A DNA stretch of 11,871 nucleotides from an uncultured Acidobacteriota bacterium (lineage in GTDB: Bacteria; Acidobacteriota; Blastocatellia; Pyrinomonadales; Pyrinomonadaceae). Both the position numbers and the translations under genes were made by a program. How positions within the stretch are numbered: position 1 is the stretch's first letter; every line of letters starts with the position of its first letter. The stretch is taken from assembly GCA_946480545.1 (NCBI GenBank), contig CAMLKY010000024.1, positions 1-11,871 on the forward strand. The letters are read 5' to 3'. Shown here piece after piece: positions 6,820 through 11,871 of the stretch. The notes beneath the pieces were generated by a model, which was not told where the DNA came from, did no database searches, and saw nothing but the letters and a program-made list of their open reading frames with translations.

Positions 6820-6903
6820 ACACCCTTGAGAGTTTTCTTTGTAGGTTTCAAAGTATGTGTACTCATCGCGGTCTCTAGCCAGATAGCGAATCGAATCGCG
6901 GAC

Positions 6904-6930
6904 AAAAAAAGCCCGCGATCGCTCGCGGGC
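6904..6930 (-). terminator. Intrinsic terminator after the M56/ankyrin gene
   Basis: On the minus strand GCCCGCGA (6930-6923), loop GCGA and TCGCGGGC (6918-6911) form a perfect 8-bp stem, followed by seven Ts (6910-6904). It differs from the hairpin core at 1565-1584 by one base. Confidence 0.92.
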
Positions 6931-6931
6931 C

Positions 6932-6954
6932 AATCTAAGATCCAAATCTAAAAT
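6932..6954. repeat. Heptanucleotide tandem repeat tract (STRR-like) 4, decayed
   Basis: AATCTAA, GATCCAA, then ATCTAA (one base short) and AAT. It lies between the stop codon of the M56 gene (6960-6962) and its terminator. Confidence 0.6.
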
Positions 6955-6959
6955 GCGCG

Positions 6960-8690
6960 TTACTGTCTTGCACCGGCTGATAGCAGGTACTCAACGACCG
7001 CAGTATGCCCATGCTTTCGAGCCTGGCTTAGAGGCGTGCGGATCTCCTCGACTCTATTCGCGCCCCTGCCGAATTCGACACGCACGCTTGAGTTGACGTC
7101 CGCACCTCTCGCGACCAGTAGTTTGACGATCTCGAGTTTCCCGGTCTCGCACGCCTTGATGATCGGATTCTCATCGCCCGCGACGACCTTGTGAATGTTC
7201 GCACCGCGATCGAGCAGCAACGTCACGATGTCCGCGTGACCTGCACCCGAAGCCATGATCAGAGCGTTGCCGTCACCCTCGATACCCGCGTCGATGTCGG
7301 CTCCACGATCAAGCAGCAGATTGACGACCTCTCGATGACCTTTCTGAGCTGCATTTTGAAGCGCCATTCCGTCTCCGCTAACGGCGACGTTCGGTTTCGC
7401 TCCGGCGTCGAGCAGCACACGGACCATTTCTACATGGCCCTCACGCGCCGCCGCGATCAGGGGAGTGCCATCGCCTTGCAGAACAACGTTCACATTCGCT
7501 CCCTGTTCGATCAACTGCCGGGCGCGTTCGATCCCGTTTCGCTCGGCGGCTTTGAACAGAGCCACGTCCAGCGGATTTCCTTTGATATCGTCATCGTCGT
7601 CGTTCGTTATCTCATTGACGATCACGGCCTGTTTCTCTGTCGACGGTTTAGTTGCGACCTGGGCGACCGCACGAAGCGGCCCGATCGCGATCACGACGAA
7701 TGAGCCAATGAAGATAGACACCGCCGCAGCCGCGAGTCCGGCGCGGCCTCTCTGCCGAGTGGTATCGAGCACCGAGGAAACGCGGCGTGCAAGGTCGCTT
7801 CGTTTCGCCATGCCGAGAACCGGCTGACCGCGACCCGCCCTTAGCTGGCGAGACAACGAGACGAGCTGCTCGGCGTAATCCGTATTGCCTGCGGTCCGCA
7901 CGACGGCATCGTCACAAGCCCGTTCGGCCTCGAGGCAGAGCTTCCGCCACGTCATCCAGATCAGCGGATGGAACCAGTAAAAGGCACACGCCGTTCGCGC
8001 CGCCAACTGGGTGGCCCAGTCCCCACGTCGGATATGCTCAAGCTCATGAACGAGTGCCCGCTCGAGATCTGCGTCATCCCAGCTCTCGGCGGTGGATGGA
8101 AGCATGATCACCGGGCGGAAAAACCCGAACGTCACCGGTGCCTGTATTTTCTCGTGCAGCATCACGTCGACGGGCTTTGCGCCGGCGTCCATGACAAGAC
8201 GGTCAACGCGGGCTCGTAGCTGTTCAGACGGGATACCGTCTCGCCTGAGATTTCGAACTCGCAGCAGATCGACGACGAGCGAAAGCAATAGCAGAACCGC
8301 GCCCGCTCCCCAGATTGCAAAAACGATCGTGCCGAGTGACGGCATAGACCACGATGCCGTGGTCGAGGCTTCGCGTGTTGCCGCGCCAGCTGCCGTAGTA
8401 ACTGTTGTAGATGACGCTGCGGGCATGGTAGCGAGCGGCTGTTGCATTTCACTTTCCGAAACCGCCGCAAACTCCACCGGTAGTTCTGGAATGCCAAACA
8501 CGACAATCGGCAGTGCGAGCACCGCTGCGAATGTGGTTGCGAAAACCAGGTGACGAACCGACGCCTGCGTCCGCGATGCCAGGGCTCCCGCGACCAAACC
8601 GAGAAGAAGGATGATCGTCGCCTTCGCGAGAATCGACAAACCGACTGAACCACTCAATACAAATACAAACTCCGTAACAAACGATCTCAT
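6960..8690 (-). CDS. BlaR1-type M56 membrane metallopeptidase with C-terminal ankyrin repeats
   Basis: 576 residues. Membrane segments lie at about 18-38, 47-67, 118-143 and 319-339, as in BlaR1/MecR1. Between the third and fourth lies the zinc protease: HELEH at 215-219 (HExxH) and the downstream EAERACDD (254-261), which supplies the third-ligand region. In BlaR1 this domain triggers loss of the BlaI repressor after signal. Instead of the penicillin-binding sensor domain, a DDDDD linker (364-368) leads to five to six ankyrin repeats (about 373-576) of 33 residues, most ending in a GD pair. By BlaR1 topology these would face the periplasm, which is unusual for ankyrin repeats and is an inference. 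ATG 8688-8690 overlaps the blaI-type stop (ATGA), with AAGGAG 6 nt upstream, so translation is coupled. The signal sensed is unknown. Confidence 0.92.
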   Translation of the reverse strand: MRSFVTEFVFVLSGSVGLSILAKATIILLLGLVAGALASRTQASVRHLVFATTFAAVLALPIVVFGIPELPVEFAAVSESEMQQPLATMPAASSTTVTTAAGAATREASTTASWSMPSLGTIVFAIWGAGAVLLLLSLVVDLLRVRNLRRDGIPSEQLRARVDRLVMDAGAKPVDVMLHEKIQAPVTFGFFRPVIMLPSTAESWDDADLERALVHELEHIRRGDWATQLAARTACAFYWFHPLIWMTWRKLCLEAERACDDAVVRTAGNTDYAEQLVSLSRQLRAGRGQPVLGMAKRSDLARRVSSVLDTTRQRGRAGLAAAAVSIFIGSFVVIAIGPLRAVAQVATKPSTEKQAVIVNEITNDDDDDIKGNPLDVALFKAAERNGIERARQLIEQGANVNVVLQGDGTPLIAAAREGHVEMVRVLLDAGAKPNVAVSGDGMALQNAAQKGHREVVNLLLDRGADIDAGIEGDGNALIMASGAGHADIVTLLLDRGANIHKVVAGDENPIIKACETGKLEIVKLLVARGADVNSSVRVEFGRGANRVEEIRTPLSQARKHGHTAVVEYLLSAGARQ

Positions 8691-9079
8691 GATTTACTCC
8701 TTTTAGTGCGCGCGGCTTCGATCTCCGCACGCAGCTCATCCAACTCCTCGTTGGTCCATTTTTCCCTCTTCAACAGTGCGGCCACGGTCTGGCCGGGAGA
8801 GCCGCCGAAAAACACCTCGACAAGTTGGTCGAGAGCCCTTCGCCGCGCGGTGGTCTGTGATTCCGTCGGGGTGTACACGTACTTCAAGCCCTCTTCGGTA
8901 TGCTGCACATAGCCCTTTGCCTCGAGCTTGACCAGCATCGCGCGCACAGCAGAGTAACTCGGCGGATCGCTAAGACCCTGGCGGATATCTTCAGCCGACG
9001 CTCGCCCACCGGCAGCGTATAGTACGTTCATGATCTCCCGCTCGCGACGCGAAAGTTTTTCTGGTTGTGTCTGTGTCAT
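8687..9079 (-). CDS. BlaI/MecI/CopY-family transcriptional repressor
   Basis: 130 residues, normal length for the family. Residues about 8-70 form the winged helix: LSRREREIMNVLY, then the recognition region SYSAVRAMLVKLEAKGYV and the wing with EGLKYVYTP. Residues about 76-122 are the helical dimerisation part in which family members are cleaved by their BlaR1/MecR1 partner. It is the first gene of a two-gene operon and overlaps the M56 gene by four bases. Two dyads matching the BlaI operator style sit over its own promoter (9097-9131), so autorepression is strongly suggested. ATG 9077-9079 has no clear Shine-Dalgarno sequence, and the predicted leader is only about 20-25 nt. No beta-lactamase gene is nearby, so regulated targets beyond this operon are unknown. 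Confidence 0.93.
   Translation of the reverse strand: MTQTQPEKLSRREREIMNVLYAAGGRASAEDIRQGLSDPPSYSAVRAMLVKLEAKGYVQHTEEGLKYVYTPTESQTTARRRALDQLVEVFFGGSPGQTVAALLKREKWTNEELDELRAEIEAARTKRSKS
8697..8702 (-). promoter_or_regulatory. Ribosome binding site for the M56 gene inside the repressor gene
   Basis: AAGGAG on the minus strand (8702-8697), 6 nt before ATG 8690-8688, lies within the last codons of the repressor gene. With the ATGA overlap it indicates translational coupling. Confidence 0.85.
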
Positions 9080-9096
9080 TGCAGTTTCGAACTTGA

Positions 9097-9131
9097 TGCT
9101 ACGGACGCAGCATACTGCTACAAACGTAGCA
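9097..9131. promoter_or_regulatory. Twin BlaI-type operator dyads
   Basis: Two 16-bp dyads lie 3 bp apart (centres 19 bp apart). The first is TGCTACGGACGCAGCA (9097-9112), with one mismatch between arms. The second is TGCTACAAACGTAGCA (9116-9131), with perfect arms TGCTAC/GTAGCA. The CTAC-N4-GTAG core resembles known BlaI/MecI operators of the TAC...GTA type. They cover the promoter of the repressor gene. Confidence 0.8.
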
Positions 9132-9137
9132 TGTCAA
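9109..9137 (-). promoter_or_regulatory. Sigma70-type promoter of the repressor/M56 operon
   Basis: On the minus strand a perfect TTGACA (9137-9132), a 17-nt spacer and TATGCT (9114-9109) form the promoter. The perfect operator dyad fills 16 of the 17 spacer bases, and the second dyad overlaps the -10 and the likely start point near 9102. Confidence 0.82.
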
Positions 9138-9153
9138 GAATTATTTTCGGACC

Positions 9154-9200
9154 GGCGCAGCGAAATGCGCCAGAGTCCTGAAACCTACGCCACAGGCGTA
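9154..9200. other. Two adjacent perfect hairpins in the divergent intergenic region
   Basis: GGCGCA (9154-9159) pairs with TGCGCC (9166-9171); TACGCC (9186-9191) pairs with GGCGTA (9195-9200). Neither is followed by a T tract. They lie between the repressor promoter (-) and the FG-GAP gene promoter (+). Role unknown. Confidence 0.4.
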
Positions 9201-9267
9201 CGTAAACTTGAACGCGGGCCCGTCGGATTTCCGTCTCTCTCAGCGCCTGATCGAGGCCGTGCCAGCC

Positions 9268-9297
9268 TTCACGCAGAATCTCCACTAATGCTAGAAT
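9268..9297 (+). promoter_or_regulatory. Candidate extended -10 promoter of the FG-GAP gene
   Basis: TAGAAT (9292-9297) is preceded by TG and one base, the extended -10 pattern, with a weak TTCACG (9268-9273) 18 bp upstream. The expected leader is about 20-25 nt and contains the ribosome binding site. Confidence 0.5.
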
Positions 9298-9315
9298 CGA
9301 CAGAGTTTTTTTCGG

Positions 9316-9321
9316 AAGGAG
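9316..9321 (+). promoter_or_regulatory. Ribosome binding site fixing the FG-GAP gene start
   Basis: AAGGAG, 5-nt spacer, ATG at 9327. The far-upstream in-frame ATG at 9030 would lie antisense in the repressor gene and upstream of the candidate promoter, and is rejected. Confidence 0.85.
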
Positions 9322-9326
9322 TGTTG

Positions 9327-11411
9327 ATGTACAGGACCATGAAAGCCACCTTTCTCCTCATTATATTTGCTCTCGTAACAGTCGTTTCGTTCTCCGTTGA
9401 TGCGAACGCGCAGTGCGGAACGTACTTTAAACCCGGATATCGGGCGGTCGGTAAGATCGCGCCGGGTAACTTTTTTGGAAGCCCGTTCGTTCTTCACGAC
9501 TGGACCGGAGACGGGCGTCTCGATTTTTGGAATTTCCGGCAGACCCAGGTTAACGGAGCGGTGGAGATCGTCATCTACCCTGCACTCGCGACCGGGTACT
9601 GGAACTGGGACGCGCCGATCGTCTATGCGACAGGTCTCGCCTCCGGAGCTCATACGGGAACGGTAAGCCCCGTCGTCCGCGACTTCGATGGTGATGGCCT
9701 GATCGATCTGCTTGTGACCATTCTCCAATCAGGCACGCGTGTGAAGCGGATACATCGCAACCTCGGTAACAACACACTTCAGGCGCTTACCCCGACAAAT
9801 GAACCTGGCAGCGACAATATGTTTGCACGCCATATCGGGTACGAGGACGTGAACGGCGATCAACGGCTCGACTGGCTTTACTACATGGAAGACTTCAGCG
9901 GCCCGAGCGACTCTATCAATTACGCGCTGCAGAACGTCGACGGATCGTTCGGACCGTTCGTGACCGTCCTTGCTCAGACGCCAGAGAACGAGGTCGACAA
10001 CTCGGTCAAGTCTGCCGGCGATTTCAACGGCGATGGAAAAATCGATATCGCGTACCAGAGTCTTACCTCCCCCGAACGCCGTATTCGAATGCTCAAGGGG
10101 AACGGCGACGGCACGTTCGTGCTCGGCGCGCCACAGACGATGATCGGGTCGAACGTCGGCGTCAACTCTTACGACTTCAACCTAGATGGCCGCGACGACA
10201 TACTGGCTTTGGGCGGACCCCAATTCGTCATCTATTACGGCCAAACCGACGGTTCCTTTGTGCCCGAGTCGCACGCGCTAATAGCTAATCCGACCGTCGG
10301 ATTCATACGCGTCGCTGAACTCAATGGCGATAACCGTCCGGACATCGTCAACATACTCAATCAGGAGTATGAGGTGTTCGTAAATAATTCGTCCGGCGGG
10401 TTCACGCGAACACATTATCCGCGGCGGTTCATGCAGGCTCAATACCAGTTCGTCCTTTCGGATTTCAATGCCGACGGCAAGGATGATCTCTGGGACAGCA
10501 GTCACGAAACCAAAAACACCTTCAACGAAGAGGTCGTCGCGATTTACACCAACGTTTGTCATCCGGTCGGGTCCACCCAGGCTATGAATTTCGATTCGGC
10601 CCCGCCCTACGACATCGCGACTTGGAACGGCGCGACCGGCGAGTGGTTGAGTGCCAACGGTAACTGGCCGTCGAACGGTGTTCTGAGCACCCGGTCGTTC
10701 ACTTGGGGCTCCGCGTCACTAGGGGATGTCCCTGCACCCGGTGATTTCGACGGCGATAGCAAGACTGACTACTCGGTCTACCGCAACGGCGAGGGCAACT
10801 GGTACATCTATCTAAGCTCGAACGACTCATGGTTCGTATTCCGGTTCGGATTGCCGGGCGATATTCCGATCCCGAACGACTATGACGGCGGTGGAAAAAC
10901 CGACATCGCGGTGTTTCGCCCGAGCGATGGTAACTGGTACATCTGGTATACCGAGACGCAGCAGTTCGCGGCATTGCACTGGGGATCCGACGGCGACCGT
11001 CCGGTTCCTGCCGACTACGATGGCGACGGCAAGACCGACATCGGCGTTTTCCGTCCATCGACCGGCGACTGGTATTTCGTACGCAGCTCCGATTCGAGTT
11101 ACGGGATCTTCCACTGGGGTACGACCGGCGACATTCCGATGCCCGGTGACTATGACGGTGACGGCCGTGCCGACCTGACCGTCTTTCGCGCAGGCGAATG
11201 GCATATGCTGCGGAGCACAAACGGCGCCTACCAGGTCATTCTCTGGGGAACCACCGGCGACGTCCCAGTGCTGTTCCTCGAACGCGGTGAGATCGCTCAT
11301 CCGCTTATTTACCGTCCTTCGACCGGCCGGTGGTATCACCGTAGGTACTTCCTCGGCGTTGTTGCAACAACGAGCGGGACACCGATCAACTTCGGGCTAC
11401 CGAATAATTGA
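9327..11411 (+). CDS. Secreted FG-GAP/VCBS repeat protein
   Basis: 694 residues from ATG 9327 (AAGGAG 5 nt upstream). A signal peptide spans about 1-28, with a likely cut after ANA (26-28). The mature protein is built from FG-GAP/VCBS-type beta-propeller blades carrying calcium-binding loops of the DxDGDGxxD kind (for example DFDGDGLID, DFNGDGKID). The last about 200 residues contain four to five regular blades of the pattern GDxPxPxDYDGDGKTDIxVFRPSxGxWY, as common in Acidobacteriota secreted proteins. The blades fit an extracellular, calcium-stabilised binding or adhesive protein; no enzymatic domain is seen. There is no PEP-CTERM-like tail, LPxTG or clear type IX sorting domain, so the export route beyond Sec is unknown. 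It is a single-gene unit with its own promoter and terminator. One loop (DYDGGGKTD) has lost a calcium-binding Asp. Confidence 0.9.
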   Translation: MYRTMKATFLLIIFALVTVVSFSVDANAQCGTYFKPGYRAVGKIAPGNFFGSPFVLHDWTGDGRLDFWNFRQTQVNGAVEIVIYPALATGYWNWDAPIVYATGLASGAHTGTVSPVVRDFDGDGLIDLLVTILQSGTRVKRIHRNLGNNTLQALTPTNEPGSDNMFARHIGYEDVNGDQRLDWLYYMEDFSGPSDSINYALQNVDGSFGPFVTVLAQTPENEVDNSVKSAGDFNGDGKIDIAYQSLTSPERRIRMLKGNGDGTFVLGAPQTMIGSNVGVNSYDFNLDGRDDILALGGPQFVIYYGQTDGSFVPESHALIANPTVGFIRVAELNGDNRPDIVNILNQEYEVFVNNSSGGFTRTHYPRRFMQAQYQFVLSDFNADGKDDLWDSSHETKNTFNEEVVAIYTNVCHPVGSTQAMNFDSAPPYDIATWNGATGEWLSANGNWPSNGVLSTRSFTWGSASLGDVPAPGDFDGDSKTDYSVYRNGEGNWYIYLSSNDSWFVFRFGLPGDIPIPNDYDGGGKTDIAVFRPSDGNWYIWYTETQQFAALHWGSDGDRPVPADYDGDGKTDIGVFRPSTGDWYFVRSSDSSYGIFHWGTTGDIPMPGDYDGDGRADLTVFRAGEWHMLRSTNGAYQVILWGTTGDVPVLFLERGEIAHPLIYRPSTGRWYHRRYFLGVVATTSGTPINFGLPNN

Positions 11412-11433
11412 TCGACTACTTCGAACAGCAATA

Positions 11434-11871
11434 ATGCGCGGGAACAATTTCGGTTGTTCCCGCGTTTTTCTACATATCAACTCTTCGAAACGAAAATTCG
11501 TCATAACGGATCCCGGCGAGGTCACATGCTCGTGGCTGACGTCGGTGTTTCGCGAGAACGGGTTCGACGACGATGTCCAGTGTTTTGATCTTCTTCTCAC
11601 GAAGAAGCTCCCGATCTCGACGGTCGCCCGCCTTCGTCTGCATTACGCGAGCCCGAGTGACGCTCCGCATTCAGTCTTTCTGAAATTAAGTAATTGCGAT
11701 GCACCGGATGCGGACGTCGAGGGGAAGGAAGTCGAGTTCTACCGAACCGCGGCACTCGAGATCGATTGTCCGCCATTGATCCGCTGCTACGATGCGGCGT
11801 TCGATGAGAAGGGCGGACGATCGCACATCCTGATGGACGATCTAACCGAGACACATACGCAGCCTGAACCG
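11434..11871 (+). CDS. Phosphotransferase (APH / ecdysteroid-kinase-like), 3'-truncated by window edge
   Basis: The frame is open to the window end (codon 11869-11871). The recognisable N-terminal pattern starts near VITDPGEVTCSWLTSVFRENG, followed by an N-lobe with a lysine strand (SVFLKLSN), a helix glutamate (EVEFYRTAA) and the hinge-like HILMDDLTETH. These fit the protein-kinase-like fold of small-molecule phosphotransferases (aminoglycoside phosphotransferase / EcKinase-like group). The substrate cannot be told, and the catalytic loop lies beyond the window. The start is a problem: the only in-frame ATG/GTG/TTG before the conserved region is ATG 11434, which overlaps the terminator hairpin of the preceding gene and has no ribosome binding site. 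A non-standard start (for example ATA at 11503) would fit the family N-terminus better. The coding call is good; the start coordinate is uncertain. Confidence 0.7.
   Translation, partial: MRGNNFGCSRVFLHINSSKRKFVITDPGEVTCSWLTSVFRENGFDDDVQCFDLLLTKKLPISTVARLRLHYASPSDAPHSVFLKLSNCDAPDADVEGKEVEFYRTAALEIDCPPLIRCYDAAFDEKGGRSHILMDDLTETHTQPEP
11437..11469 (+). terminator. Strong intrinsic terminator after the FG-GAP gene
   Basis: CGCGGGAACAA (11437-11447) pairs perfectly with TTGTTCCCGCG (11454-11464) around a 6-nt loop, followed by five Ts. Unlike the three other terminators, it has no heptamer tract before it and an unrelated stem sequence. Confidence 0.93.

Noticed and set aside
6960..9079. The repressor/M56 pair as a beta-lactam resistance operon
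   Set aside because: The M56 protein lacks a penicillin-binding sensor domain and no beta-lactamase or penicillin-binding protein gene is in the window.
9030..9326. Upstream extension of the FG-GAP gene to ATG 9030
   Set aside because: It would overlap the repressor gene and its operators in antisense and place the signal peptide about 100 residues inside; AAGGAG plus the signal peptide fix the start at 9327.

Overview
The window reads as chromosomal DNA of a moderately GC-rich Gram-negative-type bacterium. It looks most like Acidobacteriota, probably Blastocatellia/Pyrinomonadaceae-like. This is inferred from the style of the secreted FG-GAP protein, the DUF4386 and S33 genes, the BlaI plus M56-ankyrin pair and a Tes/COG1964-type radical SAM enzyme; there is no rRNA or other marker to prove it. 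I see no phage, transposase, CRISPR, tRNA or rRNA.

Layout. Positions 1-1533 (+) hold the 3' part of a radical SAM gene, followed by a heptamer repeat tract and a strong terminator. Positions 1588-1920 are non-coding with one REP-like hairpin. Positions 1921-2586 (+) encode an unrecognised 221-residue protein. From 2891 to 9079 everything is on the minus strand. In transcription order it runs: blaI-type repressor and M56/BlaR1-type protease with ankyrin repeats (overlapping by ATGA, with an autoregulated promoter), intact secreted S33 hydrolase, single-pass membrane protein of unknown function, DUF4386 membrane protein, and a second S33 hydrolase copy that is frame-disrupted. From 9327 (+) comes a large secreted FG-GAP/VCBS protein with its own promoter and terminator. 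The window closes with the 5' part of a phosphotransferase of the aminoglycoside/ecdysteroid-kinase-like fold.

How the parts work together. The blaI/M56 pair is a self-contained sensory switch: two operator-like dyads sit in and over a near-consensus sigma70 promoter, and the protease's usual penicillin-sensing domain is replaced by ankyrin repeats. No beta-lactamase or obvious target gene is present. The two S33 hydrolases are paralogues that share even their leader sequence; one is broken by what looks like a 62-bp insertion bounded by 13-bp direct repeats.

The most distinctive non-coding pattern is a recurring stop codon / 7-bp tandem repeat / near-identical GC-rich hairpin unit after three unrelated genes. 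A fourth gene (intact S33) takes its stop codon and last five residues from such a repeat. I found no convincing wholly new multi-gene system. The ankyrin-sensor BlaR1 variant and the repeat-terminator composite are the points most worth a second look.
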